From positions 248,001 to 312,000 of the forward strand of contig NZ_VYKL01000015.1 of assembly GCF_008710145.1 (NCBI RefSeq): a stretch of 64,000 bases of DNA, written 5' to 3'. Shown here piece by piece: positions 55,766 to 64,000 of this stretch. The notes beneath the pieces were generated by a model, which did not search any database, was not told the DNA's origin, and saw only the letters and a program-made list of their open reading frames with translations. Position 1 is the first letter of the stretch, and every line of letters starts with the position of its first letter. Both the position numbers and the translations under genes were made by a program. The DNA is from Niallia endozanthoxylica. Lineage in GTDB: Bacteria; Bacillota; Bacilli; Bacillales; Cytobacillaceae.

Positions 55766-56641
55766 CTACTCAATGTTTTGTACCTGTTCTTTCATTTTTT
55801 CAAGGATACTTTTCATCTCAACCACTACTCTGGCAATTTCGGAATCATTTGCTTTTGAACCAATCGTATTTACTTCTCTGTTCATTTCCTGCAGAAGAAA
55901 ATCAAGTTTCCTGCCTATCGGCTCATTTAAAGTAAGAATTTTCCCAAACTGCTTAATATGGCTATTCAGCCTGGTTAATTCTTCATTAATATCTGCTTTA
56001 TCAGCAAAAATCGCTACTTCAGTAAGAATACGAGCTTCATCAACTTGATCACCGACAAATTCATGTATTCTTTTTGTTAATTTCTCACGATACATTCTGA
56101 CGACAGACGGTGCGAGCTCTGTAATTGCTGCCACCAAACCCTCGAAAATATGTAAATGTGAACCTATATCCTTTTCTAGCGCAGAACCTTCAGCTTTGCG
56201 CATTTGAATGACTGAACCAGCCGCCTCCTCCACTGCTTCGAGAACAATCTGTTCAAGTTCTTCATCACCAGTTTCTTCTTCTTCAATACTGATAATATCT
56301 TCCCTACTGAGTAAATCCTGGAGTGATAAACCGTGCTCAAGAACATATTTTTGTTTGATGCTGGCAATTGCCTGTACGTAATGATCGAGCAGATTCCAAT
56401 CGACCAAGACTTTTCGATTAACAATTCCTTCTCCCTCAACCGTCACATAAACTTCTATTCTTCCTCTATGTATAAATGAGCTCAACTTCTTTTTAATTCT
56501 ATCTTCTATTTTATTAAACTGACGGGGCATTCGAATATAAAATTCTGAAAACCGATGGTTTACCGTTTTTATTTCGACTGAAACAGAAAAAGAATCAGTA
56601 TTTTTTTTACTTCTCCCAAATCCTGTCATACTCATAACCAT
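55766..56641 (-). CDS. yloC: YicC family endoribonuclease-like protein (YloC)
   Basis: The product has about 291 residues. The N-terminal signature MVMSMTGFGRS and NHRFSEFYIRMPRQF, and the C-terminal segment RKLDFLLQEMNREVNTIGSK, are diagnostic of the YicC/YloC family, in which RNase activity has been described. The start is uncertain. The ATG at 56641 matches the family pattern but AGGAG lies about 19 bases upstream; a GTG at 56650 or TTG at 56656 would be closer to it. It precedes remA by 60 bases. Confidence 0.93.
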   Translation of the reverse strand: MVMSMTGFGRSKKNTDSFSVSVEIKTVNHRFSEFYIRMPRQFNKIEDRIKKKLSSFIHRGRIEVYVTVEGEGIVNRKVLVDWNLLDHYVQAIASIKQKYVLEHGLSLQDLLSREDIISIEEEETGDEELEQIVLEAVEEAAGSVIQMRKAEGSALEKDIGSHLHIFEGLVAAITELAPSVVRMYREKLTKRIHEFVGDQVDEARILTEVAIFADKADINEELTRLNSHIKQFGKILTLNEPIGRKLDFLLQEMNREVNTIGSKANDSEIARVVVEMKSILEKMKEQVQNIE

Positions 56642-56763
56642 TAAGACCACATCCAATCTGCTCCTAAAGCGTCAGGAGACTTTTCATGCTCATTTTCATC
56701 TGATGTTTTATTATTATGTTAGCATTTATTTATAAAAAAGTGGAGGTAGTTTGGCTTACGAAA

Positions 56764-56793
56764 GAAAAGGTAATAGAGATATCTCTACTACCT
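56764..56793 (-). terminator. Intrinsic terminator after the P-type ATPase gene
   Basis: AGGTAATAGAGA (56768-56779) pairs with TCTCTACTACCT (56782-56793), with one mismatch on the plus strand that becomes G-U in the minus-strand RNA. The minus strand continues TTTTCTTTC. Confidence 0.8.
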
Positions 56794-56811
56794 AAGAAAT
56801 TATAACATATT

Positions 56812-59490
56812 TCATTTTGTTTTTCGCAGTAAAAATGAACCCGCAAGTAAAAAAGTTGGGACTGCCGCTAACCCAGTTATAATCCACCAGTCAGAAGCTA
56901 AAATTGGAACAGTATGAAAAATAGGCTGAAGAGGCGGATAATAGATCACAACAAGCACCATCAACAGTGACAAAATGACAGCCCATACTAAATATTTATT
57001 CCCAAATGGATTACGTGAAAGTATCGATTTTTCACTTCGGCAATCAAATACGTGAATTAATTGCGCTAATACTAATGTAGCAAATGCAACTGTTTGCGCA
57101 TATTCAAGGTGATCCGGGTTGTCCTTGTACGCAAACATAAATGCAAGCAAAGTAACCAATCCTATTAAGAAGCCTCTTGATATGATTTTCCAGCCTAACC
57201 CTCTTGCAAACACTCCTTCTTTTGGACTTCTCGGCTTTCGTTTCATCACGTCTCCTTCTGGCTGATCTAGACCAAGTGCCATCGCTGGTAAGCCATCTGT
57301 AACTAAATTTACCCATAGGATTTGTATTGGAACAAGAGGCAATGGCAATGCTAATAACATCGCAAATAACATCACAAGAATTTCCCCAACGTTGGAGGCT
57401 AGTAAGTAACGGATAAATTTGCGAATATTTTCGTAAATGTTACGCCCTTCTTTAATGGCCGCTTTAATGGTAGCAAAATTATCATCAAGCAATACTAAAG
57501 CAGATGACTCTTTAGCCACATCTGTACCAGTAATCCCCATTGCAACACCAATATCTGCTGCTTTAATAGCAGGCGCATCATTGACACCGTCACCCGTCAT
57601 AGCGACAATATGACCTCTATTTTGCAATGCTTTGACGATTTTTAATTTATGCTCTGGAGATACACGCGCAAATACAGATACATCTTCCACAACATCTTCT
57701 AGTTCCTCAAGTGACATATTTGAAAGAGCTGGTCCATCTAACACCTTTGATTGATTTGAAAGGATCCCAAGCTGTTTCGCAATAGCTTTTGCTGTTATAA
57801 CATGGTCACCTGTTATCATAACCGTTTTAATTCCTGCATCCTTACATTCCTTAACAGCGAGCTTTACTTCTGGACGCGGCGGGTCAATCATTCCCTGCAA
57901 ACCAATAAAGGTCAAACTCTTTTCTGCCTCTTTTTCATCAAGAACCATTGTCTGCGCAGGGATTTCCTTAAATCCGATAGCAATCGTTCTGAGAGCTTTT
58001 GACGCTAACTCATTGATGGCAGACTGAACAGTTTGCTTTGCATCCTGTGATAACAGTTGTTTTTTGCCATTCCAAAGAATCGCTTCGCTTTTTCCTACCA
58101 GAATATCAGGCGCTCCTTTTGTGACAACAAACTGCCTGCCATTCGGGTCCTTAATAATCACGCTCATCATTTTCCTTGTTGAATCAAATGGAAATTCCTG
58201 AACGATGCTAAATTCATTTAATAGATCCGCTCGATTATATCCTGCTTTGATGGCGGCAACAAGGAGCGCTCCTTCAGTCGGATCCCCGTCAACAATATAT
58301 TCCTTTTTCTTTTGAATTAATTCTGCATGGTTACATAACATACCAAACATGAGCATCTGCTGCAATGCTTTCTCGTTATGAACATCTATTCTTTCATCTT
58401 TATGGTAGAAATCTCCTCTTGGCTCATAACCGACCCCGTCAACAAACCATGTTTGGCCGCTGCTCCATAAATGCGTAACCGTCATTTCATTTTGTGTCAT
58501 GGTTCCAGTTTTGTCTGAACAGATGACAGAAGCACAACCTAAGGTTTCAACAGCTGGGAGCTTTCTAACAATGGCATTTTGCTTAATCATCCGCTGAACA
58601 CCTAGAGAAAGAGCCACCGTGACAATGGCTGGAAGTCCTTCCGGAATAGCAGCAACAGCAAGGGAAACTCCAGCTAAAAACATGGTATATAAATCATTAC
58701 CTTGAATAACACCAACAATAACAACAAGAGCGGTTAAGAAGAGTGCTGTTACGATTAATATTTTTCCAAGCTGCTCCAATCGTCTCTGCAGCGGTGTTGT
58801 CATTGATTCAGCGCTTTGGAGTAAATCAGCAATCTGCCCCATCGCTGTTTTCATACCCGTCCCGACAACAACCCCCATTCCGTTTCCTCTTGTCACCATT
58901 GTGCCCATAAAGGCCATATTGGCCATATCACCAATACCGAGATTTTCTGCGGGTAGTTCATCTGTCATTTTTGAAACAGGCAGTGACTCACCGGTTAATG
59001 CCGATTCTTCTATTTCAAGACTTTTCACATCAATCAAGCGTAAATCTGCACCGATTCGATCCCCGCTTGAGAATTTTAATATATCACCGGGGACAATTTC
59101 TTTTGAAGCAATTTTAATCCATTGTCCATCTCTTAACACTTGTACCTGCGGTGCAGAGAGTTCTTTTAAAGCCTGCAGTGATTTTTCCGCCTTTATTTCT
59201 TGAAAAAAGCCAAGAAAAGCATTCACAATAACAATTGCAATGATTGCAATTGCATCAATATATTCCCCTAAAAAACCAGAGATAAGGGTCGCTGCTAATA
59301 AAACAAGCACCATAAAATCTTTAAATTGACTGAAAAACAACAACCAGGCAGACTGCTTTTCACCTTCTTCTAATTCGTTGTGTCCATATTGCTTCAACCT
59401 TTGTTTAACATCTGCACTTGATAATCCTGACGAGAGGTCTGTATTTAGCGCTTCCTCTACCTCTTTCGTGTTCATCTCATGGTACTTCAT
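56812..59490 (-). CDS. yloB: P-type Ca2+-transporting ATPase (YloB, PacL-like)
   Basis: The product has 892 residues, close in length and sequence to what I recall of B. subtilis YloB. It is a type IIA calcium pump with about ten membrane segments. The actuator loop has EESALTGESLPVSK, the phosphorylated aspartate is in ICSDKTGTMTQNEM, the nucleotide domain has KGAPDIL, and the hinge has MTGDGVNDAPAIKAADIG. Calcium-site residues of M4 (VAAIPEGLPAIVTVALSLG) and M6 (WVNLVTDGLPAMALG) are present. In B. subtilis it is expressed in sporulation. It is divergent from rqcH. Confidence 0.95.
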   Translation of the reverse strand: MKYHEMNTKEVEEALNTDLSSGLSSADVKQRLKQYGHNELEEGEKQSAWLLFFSQFKDFMVLVLLAATLISGFLGEYIDAIAIIAIVIVNAFLGFFQEIKAEKSLQALKELSAPQVQVLRDGQWIKIASKEIVPGDILKFSSGDRIGADLRLIDVKSLEIEESALTGESLPVSKMTDELPAENLGIGDMANMAFMGTMVTRGNGMGVVVGTGMKTAMGQIADLLQSAESMTTPLQRRLEQLGKILIVTALFLTALVVIVGVIQGNDLYTMFLAGVSLAVAAIPEGLPAIVTVALSLGVQRMIKQNAIVRKLPAVETLGCASVICSDKTGTMTQNEMTVTHLWSSGQTWFVDGVGYEPRGDFYHKDERIDVHNEKALQQMLMFGMLCNHAELIQKKKEYIVDGDPTEGALLVAAIKAGYNRADLLNEFSIVQEFPFDSTRKMMSVIIKDPNGRQFVVTKGAPDILVGKSEAILWNGKKQLLSQDAKQTVQSAINELASKALRTIAIGFKEIPAQTMVLDEKEAEKSLTFIGLQGMIDPPRPEVKLAVKECKDAGIKTVMITGDHVITAKAIAKQLGILSNQSKVLDGPALSNMSLEELEDVVEDVSVFARVSPEHKLKIVKALQNRGHIVAMTGDGVNDAPAIKAADIGVAMGITGTDVAKESSALVLLDDNFATIKAAIKEGRNIYENIRKFIRYLLASNVGEILVMLFAMLLALPLPLVPIQILWVNLVTDGLPAMALGLDQPEGDVMKRKPRSPKEGVFARGLGWKIISRGFLIGLVTLLAFMFAYKDNPDHLEYAQTVAFATLVLAQLIHVFDCRSEKSILSRNPFGNKYLVWAVILSLLMVLVVIYYPPLQPIFHTVPILASDWWIITGLAAVPTFLLAGSFLLRKTK

Positions 59491-59687
59491 CCCGCCATCT
59501 CACTTCCCCCTTAAATATGAAAAGCGTAACCGAAGCCTAGTGCCATACTCCGGGAAGCCTTTCATTTAGTTAGATAGATAACTTTTTCTGCATCTAAGGA
59601 AAGCTTATTCACTCTTGTCCAAAAAAATGCTAATATAGTTGCACTTCAATCAAACAACTTGTACATTTAAAGATAGATTAGCAAAGA

Positions 59688-59745
59688 TAGCGGAAGCGTC
59701 TTAGCCTTAGATAAGCTGGCCGCTTGTGCTAGACTACTATCAAAG
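59688..59745 (+). repeat. Dispersed intergenic repeat, short copy C
   Basis: The plus strand reads ATAGCGGAAGCGTCTTAGCC at the left and CGCTTGTGCTAGACTACTAT at the right, with AAGCGTCTTAGCC able to fold toward GGCCGCTT. It keeps the two ends of copies A and B but lacks their 80-100 bp interior. It lies in the 279-bp divergent gap between yloB and rqcH, 25 bases before the rqcH start, so it is in or near the rqcH leader. Confidence 0.6.
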
Positions 59746-59769
59746 TTTATTAAGTAAAGGATGTTTGTC

Positions 59770-61491
59770 ATGTCGTTTGATGGTTTATTTACCAGGGCAA
59801 TGGTTAAAGAACTTGCAGATTCACTCCAAGGCGGCCGAATCAATAAAGTACACCAACCGTATAAAAATGAAATTATTCTCGTCGTAAGAGCAAACGGGAA
59901 AAATCAAAAGGTATTACTCTCTGCACATCCGTCGCATGCAAGAGTCCATATTTCGAAAGAAGAATATGAGAATCCATCTATCCCTCCAATGTTTTGTATG
60001 CTTTTACGAAAGCATTTAGAAGGGTATATTTTGGAGAATATCCATCAAATTGGACTTGATCGGATGATTATTTTTGATATTAAAGGAAGAAATGAAATCG
60101 GAGATATTTCCTATAAGCAGCTGATTGTGGAAATTATGGGACGTCATAGTAATATCATTTTAGTAGACCGTAACAAAAATATGATTCTTGACAGCATTAA
60201 GCATGTATCAGCAGCTATAAATACATATCGAACGGTCCTTCCAGGACATGAATACATCTTTCCGCCAGAGCAAGATAAAACGAACCCTTTTGAAGCTGAT
60301 GAACAGGACCTATTAAGACGTCTAGATTTCAACGGTGGCAAACTAGATAAGCAGCTTGTCAGCGAATATGCTGGACTTTCACCTTTAGTTGCAAAAGAAA
60401 TTACCTTTCGGGCCGGTCTGGTCAATCGAAATACATTGCCAAAAGCATTTCTTAAGCTAATGAATCACATTAAACATCATGAGTATTCCCCTTCCATCAT
60501 GGAAATTAATGGTAAAGAAAACTTTTATTTATTCCCACTCGAAAGCACGCAAAGTAATCATGTAAAATCATTTACAACCCTTGGTGAAATGTTGGACCGC
60601 TATTATTTTGGAAAGGCAGAACGCGATCGTGTCAAACAGCAGGCAAATGATATTGAACGTTTAGTTTTCAATGAGAAAGAAAAAAATGAGAAAAAAATTG
60701 CTAAGTTGAAAGAGACTTTACATGAAGCGAATAAAGCCCAAGAGTTTCAATTATATGGTGAATTGTTAACAGCCAATATATACGCTGTACAAAAGGGTCA
60801 GAATGAAATCGAAGTGGTGAATTATTATGACGAACATGGTTCAACTGTACGAATCCCGCTTGATTCATTAAAAACACCTTCTGAGAATGCTCAAAAGTAT
60901 TTTACCAAATACCAAAAAGCAAAAAATGCCATTGAAATTGTTAAGGAGCAAATTGATAAAGCAATAGAAGAGGTCCGTTATTTTGATGCGCTTATTCAGC
61001 AGCTTGAAACAGCCTCACCGAAAGATGTTGCTGAAATCCGCGATGAATTAATTGAAGAGGGCTATATTCGAAACAGACAGAAAAAGCAGTTGAAAAAACA
61101 AAACCAAAATCAAAAACCTGCCTTAGATTATTATTTAGCTTCTGATGGGACTGAAATTATCATCGGCAAGAACAATAAACAAAATGATTATTTAACCAAT
61201 CGATTGGCAGCCCGTGATGAGATTTGGCTGCATACAAAAGATATTCCTGGATCACATGTGGTGATTCGAAGCAAAGAACCAACAGAGAAAACCATTCAAG
61301 AAGCGGCAGTTCTTGCAGCATTTTTTAGTAAAGCACGTAATTCCAGCTCGGTTCCCGTCGACTTTACCCGTGTACGCCATGTAAAAAAACCATCAGGAGC
61401 AAAGCCTGGCTTTGTGATTTATGATAATCAGCAAACAGTCTATGTTACACCCGATGAAGAAACAGTCCTTAAATTAAAAAAACGGCTATAA
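59770..61491 (+). CDS. rqcH: RqcH (YloA), ribosome quality control and alanine tailing factor
   Basis: The product has 573 residues from [28 protein letters not shown] upstream favours this ATG over one three codons earlier. RqcH binds stalled 50S-peptidyl-tRNA complexes and recruits tRNA-Ala to add C-terminal alanine tails as a degradation mark. NFACT-N, a helix-hairpin-helix part, a long coiled coil (about residues 290-440) and NFACT-R ([18 protein letters not shown]) are in order. Asp97 and Arg98 (GLDRMII), the residues needed for tailing, are conserved. Older annotation calls this a fibronectin-binding protein. Confidence 0.96.
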   Translation: MSFDGLFTRAMVKELADSLQGGRINKVHQPYKNEIILVVRANGKNQKVLLSAHPSHARVHISKEEYENPSIPPMFCMLLRKHLEGYILENIHQIGLDRMIIFDIKGRNEIGDISYKQLIVEIMGRHSNIILVDRNKNMILDSIKHVSAAINTYRTVLPGHEYIFPPEQDKTNPFEADEQDLLRRLDFNGGKLDKQLVSEYAGLSPLVAKEITFRAGLVNRNTLPKAFLKLMNHIKHHEYSPSIMEINGKENFYLFPLESTQSNHVKSFTTLGEMLDRYYFGKAERDRVKQQANDIERLVFNEKEKNEKKIAKLKETLHEANKAQEFQLYGELLTANIYAVQKGQNEIEVVNYYDEHGSTVRIPLDSLKTPSENAQKYFTKYQKAKNAIEIVKEQIDKAIEEVRYFDALIQQLETASPKDVAEIRDELIEEGYIRNRQKKQLKKQNQNQKPALDYYLASDGTEIIIGKNNKQNDYLTNRLAARDEIWLHTKDIPGSHVVIRSKEPTEKTIQEAAVLAAFFSKARNSSSVPVDFTRVRHVKKPSGAKPGFVIYDNQQTVYVTPDEETVLKLKKRL

Positions 61492-61544
61492 TGTATTTAC
61501 TCCAGTATACGCTGTCTATTTAACAAGGATTTCTAAAACCAATT

Positions 61545-61571
61545 AAAAAGAGTGCAACATGCACTCTTTTT
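61545..61571. terminator. Bidirectional terminator between rqcH and ppk2
   Basis: AAAAAGAGTGCA (61545-61556) pairs perfectly with TGCACTCTTTTT (61560-61571) around three bases. It serves rqcH from the left and the ppk2 gene from the right; its right arm even covers part of the ppk2 stop codon. Confidence 0.92.
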
Positions 61572-62328
61572 ATCCATTTTCCCCGTTGTCCGGCAACGCT
61601 ATATTCTTTGCGGTTAAAACACGTTCAATCGTTTGAATCATAATATTTAATGTTTCTAAACGGGCATAACGTTTATCATTGCTTGGAATGATATGCCATG
61701 GTGCATAGGGTGTATCCGTCTTTTCAAACATTTCCTCAGCCGCTTCTAAATACAAATCCCATTTCTCCCGATTCCGCCAATCTTCATCAGTCAATTTCCA
61801 GCTTTTAAGCGGATTGGCCTCACGCGCTTTAAAACGCAATAATTGCTCATCCTTACTAATATGAAACCAAAATTTCAGGATGACATATTGATCATCACTT
61901 AATAATTTTTCAAAACCATTAATTTCCTCGTACGCCCTTGACCATTCTTCTTTTACTGCAAAACCTTCAATTGGTTCCACTAGAACTCTTCCATACCAGG
62001 AACGGTCAAAAATGGTTAACTCACCGTGCCGCGGAAGTTTATTCCAAAATCGCTGCAGATAATGGTATCTTTTTTCATGAGGCTCAGGAGCAGCAATTGG
62101 CCAAACCTTAAATCCGCGCGGATCAAGATGTTCCGTAACTCGTTTAATTGCCCCTCCCTTGCCGGCAGCATCCCAGCCTTCCACTACCATAAGAACTGCT
62201 ATTTGCTCTTGACGTAAAATATGCTGAAGTCTTAATAGCCGTCTTTGGTAACTGAGCAGTTTGGTATTATACTCTTTTTTATTGTCTACCATCTTGGTTA
62301 AATCAACCTGACCTAAACGATTATTCAC
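61570..62328 (-). CDS. ppk2: Polyphosphate kinase 2 family protein
   Basis: The product has 252 residues. PPK2 enzymes transfer phosphate between polyphosphate and nucleotides. The Walker A GWDAAGKGG is at residues 51-59 and Walker B FDRSWYGR near 107-114, with the lid around EEWSRAYEEINGFEKLL. The class (ADP- or AMP-preferring) cannot be told from sequence by eye. The GTG start has AGAGGAT upstream. It sits between pyrE and rqcH, where B. subtilis has the cysH sulfate assimilation operon. Confidence 0.9.
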   Translation of the reverse strand: MNNRLGQVDLTKMVDNKKEYNTKLLSYQRRLLRLQHILRQEQIAVLMVVEGWDAAGKGGAIKRVTEHLDPRGFKVWPIAAPEPHEKRYHYLQRFWNKLPRHGELTIFDRSWYGRVLVEPIEGFAVKEEWSRAYEEINGFEKLLSDDQYVILKFWFHISKDEQLLRFKAREANPLKSWKLTDEDWRNREKWDLYLEAAEEMFEKTDTPYAPWHIIPSNDKRYARLETLNIMIQTIERVLTAKNIALPDNGENG

Positions 62329-62406
62329 AGCTTAAATCCTCTCCCTAACCGAATCAATAAGAATATTTCTTTCATTTATATGATAATCGGTTTATTGCTG
62401 CGCATA

Positions 62407-62443
62407 TAAAAAAGAAAATTAGCCTGACAACATTATGTCAGGC
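62407..62443 (-). terminator. Intrinsic terminator of the pyr operon
   Basis: GCCTGACA (62422-62429) pairs with TGTCAGGC (62436-62443) around six bases; the minus strand continues TAATTTTCTTTTTT. It ends the pyrimidine operon after pyrE. Confidence 0.88.
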
Positions 62444-62455
62444 CTGAATAGTCAT

Positions 62456-63079
62456 TTATTTTCCCCACTCAGCAGGGTTTTTACGCCACTCCATCAACTT
62501 TTCCCAGTCCTTTTGTTCAATGTAGCCTTTTTCGCTTGCTACCTCAACAAGAGTTGAAAAATCAGTTAACGAAAATACAGTAATATCTGCATTTTTCATT
62601 AACTCAAAACCTTTTTCAAGCTGATAGGTAAAAATAGATACTACACCTAATACTTCACATCCAGCTTCACGTAATGCCTCTACAGCAGTAATGACACTGC
62701 CTCCCGTTGAAATCAAATCTTCCACTACAACCACTTTTTGCCCTTTTTCCGCTTTTCCTTCAATTTGGTTTCCTTTTCCATGACCCTTCGCTTTTGATCG
62801 TACATAGCACATTGGCAGGTTTAATTCCTCACTTACCCAGGCAGCATGCGGGATTCCTGCTGTTGCAGTTCCAGCAATAAGCTCAGTGCCCAGAAATTGT
62901 TCCTTAATGATTCCGGCAAGCCCTGATGCAATGTTTCTTCTAATTTCTGGATATGAAAGAGTTAACCGATTGTCACAATAAATAGGTGAAATGATGCCTG
63001 ATGCCCATGTAAAAGGTTCATTTGGACGCAGTGTGACAGCTTTAATTTCTAATAAACTTTCGGCAATAATTTTTCTCAC
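62456..63079 (-). CDS. pyrE: Orotate phosphoribosyltransferase
   Basis: The product has 207 residues from the GTG at 63079, reading [20 protein letters not shown] as expected for the family; AAGGTG upstream supports it over an ATG six codons earlier. It joins orotate to PRPP to form OMP. The PRPP-binding loop [17 protein letters not shown] and [16 protein letters not shown] are present. The GTG overlaps the pyrF stop (GTGA). Confidence 0.97.
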   Translation of the reverse strand: MRKIIAESLLEIKAVTLRPNEPFTWASGIISPIYCDNRLTLSYPEIRRNIASGLAGIIKEQFLGTELIAGTATAGIPHAAWVSEELNLPMCYVRSKAKGHGKGNQIEGKAEKGQKVVVVEDLISTGGSVITAVEALREAGCEVLGVVSIFTYQLEKGFELMKNADITVFSLTDFSTLVEVASEKGYIEQKDWEKLMEWRKNPAEWGK

Positions 63080-63792
63080 AGTTGAACACCTTCCCATGCT
63101 TGTATAAACTTTTGATAACTCTCGTGAGGATTTTCAGATTTTGTAATCGAACGGCCAACCACCATATAAGAGACGCCTGCCTTTTTGGCAAAGTCCGGTG
63201 TTGCCACCCTCTTCTGATCACCTGCTGCATCCTCTTTTAAACGAATACCAGGGGTAACTGTTAAAAAGTCATTTCCCAGCACTTCACGAATCATCGCAGC
63301 CTCATGTGAAGAACATACAACACCATTAAGTCCGGACTGTTTCGTAAGCTTTGCATAATGAAGCACTGATTCCTTAAGCGGTACTTGAATCAGCTGCTCT
63401 TTTTTCATTTGTTCTTCAGACGTGCTTGTCAACTGTGTTACAGCAATACAAAGCGGTCTTCTTTGTCCTGCAGAAGTCCCTTGATCCAATCCTTCTAATG
63501 CTGCCATCATCATTTCTTGACCCCCAGCAGCATGTACGTTAACTAGATCACATTGAAGCTTTGCAAGGCCCTTCATAGCACTTTTTACAGTATTTGGTAT
63601 ATCATGAAGCTTTAAATCCAAGAAAATTTGATGTCCTCTTTCTTTAATATCATGAATAATGGCCGGACCCTCTTGATAAAAAAGCTCCATCCCCACTTTA
63701 ACAAACAATTGTTCATTAGAAAAACGATTTAAAAATGTTAAGACCTCATCCTTAGAAGCAAAGTCAAGAGCAATGATTACTGGTTTCCCCAT
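63076..63792 (-). CDS. pyrF: Orotidine-5'-phosphate decarboxylase
   Basis: The product has 238 residues. It makes UMP from OMP. The TIM-barrel catalytic signature [15 protein letters not shown] is present with the phosphate-binding TPGIR and VVGRSIT segments. It starts directly after the pyrD stop (TAGATG) and overlaps pyrE by four bases, so the three are tightly coupled. Confidence 0.98.
   Translation of the reverse strand: MGKPVIIALDFASKDEVLTFLNRFSNEQLFVKVGMELFYQEGPAIIHDIKERGHQIFLDLKLHDIPNTVKSAMKGLAKLQCDLVNVHAAGGQEMMMAALEGLDQGTSAGQRRPLCIAVTQLTSTSEEQMKKEQLIQVPLKESVLHYAKLTKQSGLNGVVCSSHEAAMIREVLGNDFLTVTPGIRLKEDAAGDQKRVATPDFAKKAGVSYMVVGRSITKSENPHESYQKFIQAWEGVQL

Positions 63793-64000
<208 letters not shown>

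Overview
The window comes from the chromosome of a spore-forming, flagellated, low-GC Gram-positive rod of the family Bacillaceae. Three things point there: a 26-residue SpoVM gene, Bacillus-type RemA, CodY, FapR and PrkC, and a gene order that follows the Bacillus subtilis block from pyrD to fliH almost gene for gene. The sequence alone does not fix the genus. Nearly everything is on the minus strand, so transcription runs from high to low coordinates. Only rpmB and rqcH are on the plus strand. No tRNA, rRNA, prophage or CRISPR array is present.

From high to low coordinates: the end of the pyrimidine operon (pyrD-pyrF-pyrE); a polyphosphate kinase 2 gene facing rqcH across a shared terminator; a Ca-type P-ATPase; yicC-remA-gmk-rpoZ; then coaBC-priA-def-fmt-rsmB-rlmN-prpC-prkC-rsgA-rpe, which links DNA restart, initiator Met-tRNA formylation, rRNA modification and the Ser/Thr phosphatase-kinase pair; thiN; spoVM; rpmB (plus strand); yloU-fakA; sdaAB-sdaAA-recG; the FapR-controlled lipid operon fapR-plsX-fabD-fabG-acpP; and rnc-smc-ftsY-ylxM-ffh-rpsP-khpA, then ylqD-rimM-trmD and rplS with its L19 leader.

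Further down lie lepB-rbgA-rnhB, an orphan pair resembling flagellar FliK and the FlhB C-terminus (ylqG-ylqH), sucCD, dprA, topA, trmFO-xerC-hslV-hslU-codY, and the head of the large fla/che operon (flgB-flgC-fliE-fliF-fliG-fliH). Many genes overlap by 1 to 11 bases. Many start at GTG or TTG, usually with a strong Shine-Dalgarno sequence.

The least ordinary parts are in the gaps. Between prkC and rsgA is a 210-bp multi-hairpin element that looks like a non-autonomous IS200/IS605-type insertion (TTTAT on its left, terminal hairpins, no transposase), possibly with a remnant of a TnpB-type guide RNA scaffold. A second repeat family (ends like AAAAGCGGAAGCG and GCTGGAGCTAGAC) has two long copies, one short copy and one doubtful relative in separate intergenic regions. 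Regulatory sites seen include a FapR operator, a palindromic cre-like site upstream of sucC, an L19 leader and many intrinsic terminators. Function calls rest on family knowledge and recalled similarity to B. subtilis proteins; no database search was run.
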